Shown here: piece by piece, positions 1 to 8,673 of the stretch
How positions within the stretch are numbered: the stretch's first letter is position 1
Layout of the letters: each line of letters begins with the position of its first letter
DNA from: Gulosibacter sediminis
GTDB taxonomy: Bacteria; Actinomycetota; Actinomycetes; Actinomycetales; Microbacteriaceae
Length of the DNA stretch: 16,330 nt
Direction of reading: 5' to 3'
Assembly: GCF_014904065.1 (NCBI RefSeq)
Contig: NZ_JACXJG010000011.1
Span: 43,177-59,506, forward strand
Notes under the pieces: generated by a model
Told to the model about the DNA's origin: nothing
Seen by the model: the letters and a program-made list of their open reading frames with translations, nothing else
Databases searched by the model: none
Made by a program: the position numbers and the translations under genes

Positions 1-147
1 AACACCCTGCCCGTGCGCGCGAAGCGCACCACGGGCAGCGAGCTTCCGCATCTCGACAGCGGGTACGCCCGCGTCTTCCGCCTCGGGGACAGTCACCACG
101 CCATTGCGGATCGCAGCGATCTCCCACAGGCCTCGGCGATAACCCAT
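1..147 (-). CDS. AbiEi-family antitoxin, N-terminal part (cut by window edge)
   Basis: Only the first 49 codons are in the window; the gene continues to the left. The frame begins MGYRRGLWEIAAIRNGVVTV and continues with EAEDAGVPAVEMRKLAARGAL before ending at RAHGQGV. This is the pattern of the AbiEi antitoxin N-terminal winged-helix domain: a helix, then GVVTxxEAxxAGV, then a recognition helix rich in R/L and the GxLxxxGxGV turn. In that family the protein binds its own promoter and neutralises an AbiEii nucleotidyltransferase toxin; some homologues are solitary regulators. The ATG at 147 has a good ribosome site (GGGAGG, minus strand, 154..159, spacer 6) and a possible -10 (TACTAT, 167..172). 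Whether a toxin gene follows cannot be seen. It may belong to the island or to the flanking chromosome. Confidence 0.6.
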   Translation of the reverse strand, partial: MGYRRGLWEIAAIRNGVVTVPEAEDAGVPAVEMRKLAARGALRAHGQGV

Positions 148-488
148 CACACACCTCCCTGTCAATATAGTACCAAGAACAGTACGATTTCGACATCCAT
201 CTCCGTGCGGTCGCATCGCAGCAGGCTGCTCACCATCAACTAGGGGCCTCCTGCTGAGCTAAGGACGCGCGGAACCCAAGTCGATCGGAGAGGGAGGCAC
301 CACATGTAGTCTCTGGCGCCGACACCGTGCTCCAGGTGCAACTCTGGGGGATTACCGTGACTACCACACGGGGAACCTGACGCCAGCAATGACCGTCGAC
401 TGCGACACGCCGAGCTAAAGTGATCGAATATCGTTTAAAACTAAAGCGCTGTGCTACCGTTTCTGTAGGCAGATGAAGGGAGCCTCAG
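148..488. other. Divergent intergenic region
   Basis: About 340 bases lie between the leftward AbiEi-like gene and the rightward 240-aa gene. I see no convincing coding frame or RNA gene. The left edge holds the ribosome site and a possible -10 of the AbiEi-like gene. The right edge is locally AT-rich (about 420..465) and probably holds the promoter of the XRE/ImmA operon. There the hexamer CTAAAG occurs twice in direct orientation (415..420 and 441..446), 26 bases apart, which could be repressor half-sites but is weak evidence. Confidence 0.35.
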
Positions 489-1211
489 GTGGCGATCGAC
501 GAAGGGCGCGCATGGGCGCTGCGCACGCTGGGAGCTGATGGGGTGCTGGTGCGGGAGCAGATCTCGGCCATCATCCGCGACTGCCACGAGAAGATGGCGA
601 ACGCGCAGGCGGAAGCCGACATGAAACACACCGGAGTGTATGGACAGATCTGGCGCAAGTGTCTGGATGAGTTCGTGGCGGTGCTCGGGCGGCTTCCCTC
701 GGCTGAGATCATCCCGCGGCGGGGCTACAAGCTGGTCTCGTTCAACGGAGTGGTTCTGTTCCCGTGGCGCTTCGCTCGGGAGCGTTCTACGGACATCGGA
801 TCGCGTCCTTTCGCGGTGTCGGACACGCGCATCTCCCTCTTCACGCAGGAACGCGATCTCGCGCAGCAGCGCCTTGACATCGAGTTCGAGCACCCGGAGC
901 TGACTCAGGAGGAGCGGGAGCTTCTCGACGCCGAGGCCAAGGCACTCGAGGAGACGCTGTCGTCCCACCGTGTAGTTGTCGTCCCCTATGCGAGCAACCC
1001 GTCTGCGCTTCACAGCGTCGACTGGGGCGACGCAACTCTGGGTGCCGATGGTTACCTCACCTTTGCCTCGATGGAGTCGTTGCTCGACGTCGGATCGGGC
1101 TCGTTGGTAGACGTCGAGCCTGCGGAAGACGAAGGCTTCTCGGACGGTCCTATCCCGCGCCCTCAGCTGGGGGTGAAGGAGGAAGAGGCAGACGGAGGCA
1201 CTCATGGATGA
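489..1211 (+). CDS. Hypothetical 240-aa protein, partner of the XRE/ImmA regulator
   Basis: I do not recognise this family. The protein is soluble, with no signal peptide or membrane segment. A helical N-terminal half (about residues 1-70) is followed by a mixed segment with RRGYKLVSFNGVVLFPWRFA, a charged helical stretch (about 120-160) that could form a short coiled coil, and a short acidic tail. The start is GTG at 489, chosen for the ribosome site AAGGGAG (476..482) six bases upstream. The stop TGA overlaps the ATG of the next gene by eight bases, so the two are very likely translated together. By context it may be the target, partner or sensor of the downstream repressor-protease; small genes paired with XRE-ImmA fusions are common in mobile elements, but no biochemical role can be read from the sequence. 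Confidence 0.75.
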   Translation: MAIDEGRAWALRTLGADGVLVREQISAIIRDCHEKMANAQAEADMKHTGVYGQIWRKCLDEFVAVLGRLPSAEIIPRRGYKLVSFNGVVLFPWRFARERSTDIGSRPFAVSDTRISLFTQERDLAQQRLDIEFEHPELTQEERELLDAEAKALEETLSSHRVVVVPYASNPSALHSVDWGDATLGADGYLTFASMESLLDVGSGSLVDVEPAEDEGFSDGPIPRPQLGVKEEEADGGTHG

Positions 1212-2367
1212 CCGAGATACTCTGTTCTCTCTGGTTGAGCCATCCGATCGCCCCGACCTCGACACTGTTGCGGGCAGTTTCGATCCTGCACGTCTGACGC
1301 AGGCGCGGTTCGCGGCAGGTCTGTCGAAGGCAAGGCTCGCCGATCTCGTCGGGGTGACGCCGGCGGCCATCGGCCAGTACGAGTCGCAATCTTCCACGCC
1401 GCGACGAGACCTCCTCCCCGTGCTCGCACGCGAACTGCACGTTCCCGTGGACTACTTCGCAACCGGCCGCCCGATTGGTCGAGTGGACGGGTCACAGGCG
1501 CACTTCAGGAGCCTTCGTTCGACGTCCGCGCGGGACCGCGCGAAGGCGATCGCCTTCATAGAACAGGTGTGGGAGCTGACGTTCGCGCTGGAAAAGAAGG
1601 TGCGCTTCCCGGACGTCGATCTGCCGGCCATCGACCGAAGGCAAGCGGATCCGCTTTCCGCTGCCCGGGCGCTTCGCGTGCAGTGGGGGCTCGGCGTGAA
1701 GCCAGTGAAGCATCTGGTCGCCCTGGCAGAGTCACATGGGATCGTCGTCAGTCTGCTCACGATGACGAACGCAGACGTCGCTCGCGTCGGCGCGTTCTCT
1801 ACGTCGCATCTGGCAAGACCAGTCATCGTCGTCACCCCAGAACGAGCGAAGTCCGTGTTCGTGTACCGATTCACGATCGCTCACGAGCTCGGACACTTGC
1901 TGCTACATGGCGAGGCTGCGCCGGGTGACAAGCAGCAGGAACGCGAAGCAGATCAGTTCGCCGCCGAGTTTCTCACACCCCACTCCCAGATCGTGAATCT
2001 GCTGCCGCGGACCGTGAACTTGTCACGGCTGGACGAGTTGTCCCGACACTGGGGTGTCTCCGTCGACTCGCTGCTGCTGCGGATGAAGGAGACGGGCACC
2101 GTCTCTGATGCATCGATCCGGCGGGGCTACCAAAAGCTGAACCAGTTGCGCAGCTCGGGGCTCGAAACACCAGAACCCGTGAACGCATACCCCGGAGAGG
2201 TGCCCTCGATGCTCGCGCAAGCTGCCGAGCTCGCGGAGCAAGCAGGCTACGGGCATGCCAACCTTGCGCGCGAGTTGAAATGGTACCCCGCTCGGGTGCG
2301 CGAGGTACTCGGCGCTGAAGACCCCCGGCCTGCTCTACGCCTCGTCAGCCACCCACCCCAGACATAG
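1204..2367 (+). CDS. XRE-family repressor fused to ImmA/IrrE-type zinc metallopeptidase
   Basis: Residues about 28-90 form an XRE/Cro-type helix-turn-helix: LTQARFAAGLSKARLADLVG, then VTPAAIGQYE. The second domain carries the gluzincin motif HELGH at 227-231, followed by EREADQFAAEFLTP (246-259), where E248 would be the third zinc ligand. This is the ImmA/IrrE (COG2856) arrangement. In that family the protease cleaves a cognate repressor (ImmR in ICEBs1, DdrO in Deinococcus) after DNA damage or quorum signals; here repressor and protease are one 387-aa chain. The ATG at 1204 has GGAGG at 1194..1198 with a five-base spacer and overlaps the preceding gene. The C-terminal 70 residues (about 320-387) match nothing I know. 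It may control mobility genes or a toxin-like partner, possibly the upstream 240-aa protein. Confidence 0.88.
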   Translation: MDDRDTLFSLVEPSDRPDLDTVAGSFDPARLTQARFAAGLSKARLADLVGVTPAAIGQYESQSSTPRRDLLPVLARELHVPVDYFATGRPIGRVDGSQAHFRSLRSTSARDRAKAIAFIEQVWELTFALEKKVRFPDVDLPAIDRRQADPLSAARALRVQWGLGVKPVKHLVALAESHGIVVSLLTMTNADVARVGAFSTSHLARPVIVVTPERAKSVFVYRFTIAHELGHLLLHGEAAPGDKQQEREADQFAAEFLTPHSQIVNLLPRTVNLSRLDELSRHWGVSVDSLLLRMKETGTVSDASIRRGYQKLNQLRSSGLETPEPVNAYPGEVPSMLAQAAELAEQAGYGHANLARELKWYPARVREVLGAEDPRPALRLVSHPPQT

Positions 2368-2415
2368 GATCGTCGCATCAGCCGCGAGGAACTGCGATTT
2401 ACGAGTTGAATCCGG

Positions 2416-2436
2416 CGGCGAACACCAGATTCGCCG
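2416..2436. terminator. Possible hairpin between convergent operons
   Basis: A seven-base-pair GC-rich stem CGGCGAA/TTCGCCG closes a seven-base loop in the 77-base gap between the stop of the XRE/ImmA gene and the stop of mcrC. There is no clear U-tract on either side, so it is weak as an intrinsic terminator. Its position between two convergent transcripts is what suggests a role. Confidence 0.3.
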
Positions 2437-2444
2437 GCAGAGAC

Positions 2445-3863
2445 CTACCTCAATGCGACCGCAATCTGCGACGCGAGGCGTTCGATATACGAGCGCCAAG
2501 CCAGGTCCGTCGTCACGTCGTTACGACTCGGGAAGGGTAGCTCGATGAGGTGGAGGTGGAAAACAGGCTTCGTCACCCTGAGCAGCACCGAACTAGTACC
2601 GCCCGCCACCGCACCGCGCACCGGATAGAAGACCGCGGCGGCGTCCGGCTTGCCGGTTCGTGGCGCATCCGCCGTGTGGCTATAGGCGAAAAGCTGGTAG
2701 GCGTCGGCGGCTCCGATTCCGGACTCATCCAACTTGTACTTTGCGTCGGTGAGGATCGTCCTACCGTCGAGGTCGAAGTAAAGATCGGCATTCCCGCGTT
2801 CGCCGCCCTTCCACGGCGACTCCACCGAGAGCTGTTCGGAGACCGTCTCCCGATCCGCGCACATCCGGAGCGCATCAGCGAGCACCTGCTCCCACCACTT
2901 CTCCATGTAGAGGCTGATGCTGACCGCATGCGCGGTCGAGGATTCCTGACCTTTCGGCATTACCGCCTTGCGGCCAAGGATCTCGGCAGCGATGTCGAGG
3001 GCGGGCTTCCAGGGGCGATCGAGCGCCGACATGGCGAGGCGACCGTATGCCAGAAGAGCACGCTCCCGATCAAGAATGCTGACGGAGTCCAGCCGCCGTG
3101 CGAAGCCGATGGCGCGCGACCGAAGCGGGGCAGCAATCGTCGAGAAGAGGCTCGGCGCGGGATCGGTGGCGACGACGCGAAGCGCGGCGAGGACGATTCT
3201 CAGGACGTCCGTGTCGGTCGACAGCTCGTCGAACGTCGATTCGACCGCGGGTCGTCCAGTGAGGATCGACAACGCGATGCTCTGGGCTGACAGTTTTCCG
3301 CGCGGCGTAGTCACCGTCTCAGTACGGGTCCGGTACCGCGGCCTGGCCCGATCGATAACTCGACCAACCTCGTCAAGGAACATCTGCTGAGTGACGATCC
3401 TCAGCAGTGATGCCTCCGGGGTCCCCTGATATCCGGCATCGCCGACCGAAGAGCGCTGCCGTTTCGCCAGCAACATCAGCCGGACGACGTCCTCCAGGCC
3501 CGCGGTGGCAGGCGTCTTCCCAACGTCCTCGATCGCAGCTACCGGCCGCACGCGTTGCAACAGGTATTCATCGTTCGTGCCACCCTCGAGTTCCGAGCCA
3601 CTGGCGGTCACCAGAAGTCCATCTGCGATCCGATCTCGGACAGCTGGCTCGGTAATGAGTTCTACGATGTCGAGTTCGTAGAGTGTGACATGGGTCGACG
3701 TCCCTGGGGCGTGCCGCACTGCGGAGACTGCACGAGGCTCGATTGCCCAAGGCTTCGGCAGCACGGTGAAGGTCACCGCGCCGCCCGAACCATCCTCCAC
3801 AACGGCGAATCCGGCGCGCGTGCCTCGGGGGCTCGCCTTGATGGCAATTCGGGCGCTATTCAC
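2445..3863 (-). CDS. mcrC: McrC-like PD-(D/E)xK nuclease subunit
   Basis: Last gene of the long minus-strand operon. Residue numbers are from the GTG at 3863 (472 aa). The McrC core signature FDELSTDTD is at about 211-219, preceded by PRGKLSAQSI (187-196), the usual RG-x-I segment. The nuclease site is NADLYFD (358-364) followed by DAKYK (373-377), giving the D...DxK triad, then DAYQLFAYS, the usual D-x-YQ-x-YA continuation. McrC supplies DNA cleavage and stimulates McrB nucleotide hydrolysis in modification-dependent (type IV) restriction. I prefer GTG 3863 because GTGAATAG overlaps the mcrB stop by eight bases, typical of coupled subunits. An ATG at 3908 would add 15 residues that overlap the mcrB 3' end and look like out-of-frame sequence, but it cannot be excluded; neither start has a strong ribosome site. 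Confidence 0.85.
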   Translation of the reverse strand: MNSARIAIKASPRGTRAGFAVVEDGSGGAVTFTVLPKPWAIEPRAVSAVRHAPGTSTHVTLYELDIVELITEPAVRDRIADGLLVTASGSELEGGTNDEYLLQRVRPVAAIEDVGKTPATAGLEDVVRLMLLAKRQRSSVGDAGYQGTPEASLLRIVTQQMFLDEVGRVIDRARPRYRTRTETVTTPRGKLSAQSIALSILTGRPAVESTFDELSTDTDVLRIVLAALRVVATDPAPSLFSTIAAPLRSRAIGFARRLDSVSILDRERALLAYGRLAMSALDRPWKPALDIAAEILGRKAVMPKGQESSTAHAVSISLYMEKWWEQVLADALRMCADRETVSEQLSVESPWKGGERGNADLYFDLDGRTILTDAKYKLDESGIGAADAYQLFAYSHTADAPRTGKPDAAAVFYPVRGAVAGGTSSVLLRVTKPVFHLHLIELPFPSRNDVTTDLAWRSYIERLASQIAVALR

Positions 3864-5406
3864 CTGCGGTCTCGTCAGCAGCGCCACCGTCTGAACCATC
3901 CTCGACATCGCCCGTCGTCGGAGTTATCGGCGTATAGCGCTCGATTGCCAGCCCGCTCGTAAGGCCGAAACCTGCCTTCACGATCTGCAAGCCGAGCTGT
4001 CCATGCAGGAACCGCTCGAACGCAGCAAAGCTGTCGAGTACAACTTCCTGGATATCGGTAGGTAGGTTCTCGCGCACCCACGTCTCCCGCATCCCCGCGA
4101 TCAGAAGCTCAGGAACGAATGACTGTGTCGCTGTGTCGATGAGCTGCGGAAGGATCGAGTATCGCCAGACGGTGTGCTCGTCGAGGTCGCCGCGGCGCTC
4201 GGAAGAGTCGATTCGACCGTAACCCCGGCCCGAAGTGCTCTTTCCGGGAGCTGAGCGATCCAGGTACCGCTGCACGAGCGCTGGCGCGTCGCCATTGGCA
4301 GACACAAACTCGAGGCGGAGCTTGCCGCGACCAAGCGGCGTCCAGATCGTTACTCCGCCGCCCGCCATCCTTCGCTTGAAGCCGATGCCCGAAGACGAAA
4401 ACTGCGTGTTTGGTTTGCTTTGCGGATGCTCCAACTTCACGTCATATTCGGCGCCCTCGAAAACGACCTTGAGATCGACCGATGTTCCCTGCGCCGCGAT
4501 GCTCGCTCCTGGCGCAACCGCCACAAGAAGTTCTGTAGCCCAGTCTTGGATTACCTGGAATTGCGATCCGGTCGCAACCGCACCGCTATTCACCTCTATC
4601 CAGAAGCTGGAAGATCCGGCGTCGCCAAGGTCGAACAGGTAGCTGTGCCCAAGAGCGCTGTCGGGTCCGAGAGCGTTCCTGAGCCCCGAGTTCAGGCCAT
4701 CGAGGGCGGCGACAGACCGGTCGACAACCTCGTCCCCGACTGCCGGCAACGCTTCCTTGAGGCGACCCTTCAATCCGTCACCTGCAAGTGGCTCCACCCG
4801 CACAAACGCAAATCGACGACGGAGCGCGGAGTCGAGAGGCGCAATCGAACGATCTGACGAGTTCATGGTGCCGAGCACGTACAAGTTGTCCGGTACTCCT
4901 AAGACGACGCCCGAGTATGGGAGCCGCGTCGTGGTGCCGCCGAGCCAGCAATCGGGATGATTGGGGTCCGACCCTGTGCAGGCCTCGCTGTGCCTGAGCC
5001 GCTTCGAGGCCTCCAGGCTGAGGAGAAGGTCGCCAAGGACCTTGGAGACATTAGCCCGATTGACCTCATCAATCAAGACAAGGAAGTCCCTATCTGGGCT
5101 CTTTCGGGCAGCGTCGACCCATTCGCGGAAGATCCCCGGAAGGAGCTCGAACCCCTTCGGAGTGCCGTAAGCGTTGTAGCGAATCCCCTCCACAAATTCC
5201 TCGTACCCGGTGCTCGGATGGAAGGTGATCGCCCAGGCGCCGCGTCCGTCCGCAACGTTTCCGCTCGCGTCAATACCGAGCTTGTCCTGTGGCCATGCCC
5301 TCGCGATCTCTGCGACGGAAAAAGACTTGCCAGTGCCGGGCGGGCCCTCGAGGACAACGTTCTTGTAAAGACGTAAAGCTGCGATGGCTTCATCTGTCGT
5401 AGTCAT
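3856..5406 (-). CDS. mcrB: McrB-like AAA+ NTPase with unusual C-terminal region
   Basis: The AAA+ domain starts almost at the N-terminus. Walker A GPPGTGKS is at 21-28, the McrB-type TFHPSTGYEEFVEGI at 61-75, Walker B FLVLIDEVNRANVSK at 108-122, and the McrB GTPase signature GTMNSSDRS at 179-187 with the arginine run LRRRF at 195-199. McrB proteins form hexamers that use GTP to translocate DNA and activate McrC. Unlike E. coli McrB there is no N-terminal modified-base reader domain. Instead about 300 residues follow the ATPase core, including a beta-rich segment at about 280-370 that I cannot assign. The ATG at 5406 is preceded by AGGGAGA. The gap to the methyltransferase stop is 39 bases, and mcrC overlaps the 3' end. 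Confidence 0.88.
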   Translation of the reverse strand: MTTTDEAIAALRLYKNVVLEGPPGTGKSFSVAEIARAWPQDKLGIDASGNVADGRGAWAITFHPSTGYEEFVEGIRYNAYGTPKGFELLPGIFREWVDAARKSPDRDFLVLIDEVNRANVSKVLGDLLLSLEASKRLRHSEACTGSDPNHPDCWLGGTTTRLPYSGVVLGVPDNLYVLGTMNSSDRSIAPLDSALRRRFAFVRVEPLAGDGLKGRLKEALPAVGDEVVDRSVAALDGLNSGLRNALGPDSALGHSYLFDLGDAGSSSFWIEVNSGAVATGSQFQVIQDWATELLVAVAPGASIAAQGTSVDLKVVFEGAEYDVKLEHPQSKPNTQFSSSGIGFKRRMAGGGVTIWTPLGRGKLRLEFVSANGDAPALVQRYLDRSAPGKSTSGRGYGRIDSSERRGDLDEHTVWRYSILPQLIDTATQSFVPELLIAGMRETWVRENLPTDIQEVVLDSFAAFERFLHGQLGLQIVKAGFGLTSGLAIERYTPITPTTGDVEDGSDGGAADETAGE

Positions 5407-5445
5407 TCATCTCCCTGCCCATCCATGTCACTGCACATCAACAAC

Positions 5446-8400
5446 CTAGCGACCCGCAGTATCAACGAACGGGTCGTAGCGAAGCGTGCCAGGACGATCG
5501 CCAGTCGGCTTGAATACGCAGGCGTATGCGTGTTCCAGGGCGGGGAGAAGGTCAACAAAACCAAGCTCTTCCGCGATGACCTGGTCGATAGCGTCCGTGG
5601 TATCCCGCATCTCCGAAAGGACGTACGTACCCATGAACTTCCCCGCGTATGGAGTGAACAAGACGTGACCTGGGAACGCGTCAACGAGCCGTGACGCGAG
5701 GTCGACGAGCTTGTCCTGGGCTGCGTTCGAGAACGCATTCGGATCGATTGGCGTTGACTTGATACCTCCCGAAGTGACATCGAAATCATCGCCCGTGGTA
5801 TACCACCACACGAAGGCGAACTTCGAAGCCGCAATCGCCAACAAGAGCTTGGCAGCTCTGCGTGACTCGGTTGAGATACGCCCGATCTTTGTCTGAACGG
5901 CGACGCGACCGTCACGCTCGTATGCCGGGGGATCATCAAGGAACACTGCGAGCCAGTAGAGCGCGGTTTGCTTGAACCCGACCGAGGCCACTCCACTTCG
6001 AGGTCGCTCAAGTGATGCCAACGATCCAGGCGTTCGACCTGCAATCCCGACAATACGTCCGTATGCGCTCGACGGGAGGCGCACCCATCCGAACTTCTTC
6101 CGGACCTCGGCCGGAAGGGCGACGTACTGCAACGTCTCAAAGAGCGCCGGTCGGTAAGCGTCGTACCAGCGGTGCGTCTTGGTGACGTAAAGCTCCTTCT
6201 CGCCGTCTCCACGGTGTCCGACGACTATCGTGCTCCGCACACCGAGGCCAGCACTAAAAAGCGCCGCGGGATTCCGGGAGAAGTTGCTCACCCAGAGCCG
6301 ACCGAAGCGGGTCTCGAGGACCTCGCGCAGCTTCGCAAAGTCGTCGCTGAAGCTCGCGGAGATCGGAATGATGAGCGCCATCCGACCGTCCGGCCCGGTG
6401 ATCTGCGCGGCTCGCTCGGTGCACGGTGCGTAGATGTCCGGGAGCGCATCCGTCTTGAAGCCTTTATAGGAGTACTCGGTGATGTCCTTCTTTTTGATGT
6501 AGGGCGGGTTGCCGATAACGACGTCGAATCCATCGCGGTCTAAGACTTCGGGGAACTCGATGAACCAGTGGAACGGGCGCGTGCCGAGGACCCACTCGTC
6601 GAAGCTGCTCTTGCGCTTCTCGATGGCATAATACTGCTGGTTTGTCTCAGCGCGAGCCTTCTCCAGCACCGACCTAAGATGGCCTCTGCTCACCTTCACG
6701 GCCATCGCGTTGTCGGCTTCCTGCGCCTGACGGAATTCGCTGTAGGCGGCCTTGACCTTCTCCGAGGACTCGCGCGCCCGCAATGAATTGTCATCGGCGA
6801 TGAGTAGCCCGTCGCTCGCGATATCAATCTCATCCGGAGTGCGAGCGCCGACAAGCATGTTCCCTGCCTTGATGTTGAAGTCGAGGTCTGGGAGCGGTTC
6901 GATCTTCTTCGGATCCGAAATCGCTGAGGCGAGCTTGAGGAAGAGGCGCAGGCGTGCCACTTCAACCGCTTCGGGCATGATGTCGACGCCGTACAGGTTC
7001 GCCAAGCAGGCGTGCTTGAGTAGAAAGTAGTCTCGTCCGCCTTTGTGCCCGTCCACGTCGTCACGGAGCGCGTCGAGCTCTGGGTCAACGCCGCGCTCGG
7101 CGAGATCCATGGTTTCGAGCAGGGCTTCGTACACCGGCATAAGCAAGTTCAGCGCCGCGAAGAGAAACGCGCCCGAGCCGCAGGTCGGGTCGATGATGTG
7201 CAGTTCGGTCAGCGCAACCCAGATCGCCCGGAGCTTCGCCGGGTCGGAAACCCGCTTGATCGCATCAACCGCAAGCACCTCGATGTTAATGTTCGCCGAT
7301 ACCGCGGCATCGACGGTTGAGATTTCCCCAGCAGTCAGCCGATCACGGATAGCAGCGAGGTAGTCGCGCCGTGCGTCGATCTCCCACCAGCTCTCTCCAG
7401 GCAGGGCGTACTGACCATCGACTTCACCAAGCCACGACGGGCGTCGGTGCGAAACGCGCTCCGCATCGATGTCTGCCGGAATAGGGTACTCCGTTCCATG
7501 ACGAAGCGAGTCCCAGATGTACCGTTCGGGATCGGACGCTAGGAGGTCCCACACCGGGACACCGATCTTCTCCAGGTGCGACACGATCACCGGGAGGAGC
7601 GTCGACCGTGTCATGAAGTGAGTGACGTCTTCCTTCGTGTAGTACGCACCCATCTGCTTCGAGTTGACGAACTGCTCGAAGATGTAGCCGAGGACATCCG
7701 GGTTGATCTCATCGTTCGCGGCTGGAGCAGTGTCGAGGTGCCAGGTGTACTCGGAGAAGAACCCCAGGATACGCTCGAACGCAGTATCGGGGATTGTGAT
7801 CTGTCCGCCGAATTCCTCCTCAATTGACGTCGGCCCGAACAGGCCACCGTTCACGTAAGGGACTCTGCCGAGGATACGCTCGATCTCCGGGTCGGAGATA
7901 GCCTTGTCTTTCTCGTTGAGCTTCTCGAAAAACAATGGTAGAAGCGCGTCACGGTAGAAGCCGTAGTACTGGTCGCGTCCACGGAGCTGCTGCACCCCCT
8001 GAAGGGTGTGCTCCAAGTACCAGAGGTCGCCGTTCAGGAACTCCTTCTTCTGCATGAAGTAGAGGAACATAAGCCGGTTGAGAAGAGTAGTCGAGTATGC
8101 CTTCGCAAAGCCTTCGGTAAGACCGGCGATCTCCTTCGCAAGGTTCTGATGCTCCTTCGCAAAGCGGTCGTAGAACTTCTTCGTGACATTCGACGCATCA
8201 AAGTGGCCGTGGATGCGGTCGAGGACGTCGGTCAGGTAGAAGCCCTTCTGGTGGTCCTCCTGCGTGAATATCAGCCCGGCGAGACGTTGCGCCATGAACG
8301 CGGGAAGCACGCCCGGCGTGGTTGCCACTCGCTCAAACGTAGTCGTACCGGCGGCGGTGGTCCGAGGCCAGTGCCAGTACCAGTAGTCGGAAGCTTGGAA

Positions 8401-8673
8401 GAGCTCCATGCACTCCGCAGAGAGCGGTGCTAGAACGTTGTGGACTGCCTTCATTTCCTTCGGCGTAGGCTTCGTGTCGCAGGCGACGGTGTACACGCGG
8501 AAGCCTTTCAGCTGCGCCGCCACCTTCGGAACGAAGGTCACCTCTTCGATCTCGATCGGTGCAACCGTACCGGTCGGGGCATCCCAGAAGAGCTCTGAAA
8601 CGAAGACGCCGGTCAGGCCCTCGGTCGTGAAGCGCTTCTGCATCGCCGCGGTTTTTGTCGTTACTGCCGCCAC
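5446..8673 (-). CDS. N6-adenine DNA methyltransferase, Eco57I/PglX-like
   Basis: A 1075-aa protein. A long N-terminal region (about 1-330) precedes YIFEQFVNSKQMGAYYTKED (330-349), the helical lead-in with YT motif seen in Eco57I-type and BREX PglX methylases. SAM-binding motif I is DPTCGSGAFL at 495-504. Catalytic motif IV is NPPY at 722-725 within FDVVIGNPPYIKKKD, which predicts transfer of a methyl group to the N6 of adenine. About 350 residues follow and probably read the target sequence. I see no clear PD-(D/E)xK nuclease in the N-terminus, so I do not call it a type IIG restriction enzyme. The start is GTG at 8673, preceded by GAGGAGG; it overlaps the helicase stop by 13 bases, implying coupled translation. 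Presumed role: marking host DNA so that the rest of the operon ignores it. Confidence 0.87.
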   Translation of the reverse strand: MAAVTTKTAAMQKRFTTEGLTGVFVSELFWDAPTGTVAPIEIEEVTFVPKVAAQLKGFRVYTVACDTKPTPKEMKAVHNVLAPLSAECMELFQASDYWYWHWPRTTAAGTTTFERVATTPGVLPAFMAQRLAGLIFTQEDHQKGFYLTDVLDRIHGHFDASNVTKKFYDRFAKEHQNLAKEIAGLTEGFAKAYSTTLLNRLMFLYFMQKKEFLNGDLWYLEHTLQGVQQLRGRDQYYGFYRDALLPLFFEKLNEKDKAISDPEIERILGRVPYVNGGLFGPTSIEEEFGGQITIPDTAFERILGFFSEYTWHLDTAPAANDEINPDVLGYIFEQFVNSKQMGAYYTKEDVTHFMTRSTLLPVIVSHLEKIGVPVWDLLASDPERYIWDSLRHGTEYPIPADIDAERVSHRRPSWLGEVDGQYALPGESWWEIDARRDYLAAIRDRLTAGEISTVDAAVSANINIEVLAVDAIKRVSDPAKLRAIWVALTELHIIDPTCGSGAFLFAALNLLMPVYEALLETMDLAERGVDPELDALRDDVDGHKGGRDYFLLKHACLANLYGVDIMPEAVEVARLRLFLKLASAISDPKKIEPLPDLDFNIKAGNMLVGARTPDEIDIASDGLLIADDNSLRARESSEKVKAAYSEFRQAQEADNAMAVKVSRGHLRSVLEKARAETNQQYYAIEKRKSSFDEWVLGTRPFHWFIEFPEVLDRDGFDVVIGNPPYIKKKDITEYSYKGFKTDALPDIYAPCTERAAQITGPDGRMALIIPISASFSDDFAKLREVLETRFGRLWVSNFSRNPAALFSAGLGVRSTIVVGHRGDGEKELYVTKTHRWYDAYRPALFETLQYVALPAEVRKKFGWVRLPSSAYGRIVGIAGRTPGSLASLERPRSGVASVGFKQTALYWLAVFLDDPPAYERDGRVAVQTKIGRISTESRRAAKLLLAIAASKFAFVWWYTTGDDFDVTSGGIKSTPIDPNAFSNAAQDKLVDLASRLVDAFPGHVLFTPYAGKFMGTYVLSEMRDTTDAIDQVIAEELGFVDLLPALEHAYACVFKPTGDRPGTLRYDPFVDTAGR

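Noticed and set aside
441..1397. A 318-codon minus-strand frame opposite the 240-aa gene and the start of the XRE gene
   Set aside because: R/H/P-rich composition typical of an antisense shadow; the plus-strand pair has ribosome sites and an HTH domain.
3284..3293. GGGCTGACAG, matching ten bases of the tRNA 3' end region, as a possible second attachment site
   Set aside because: It is inside the mcrC coding frame, the match stops after ten bases, and integration would have broken the gene.
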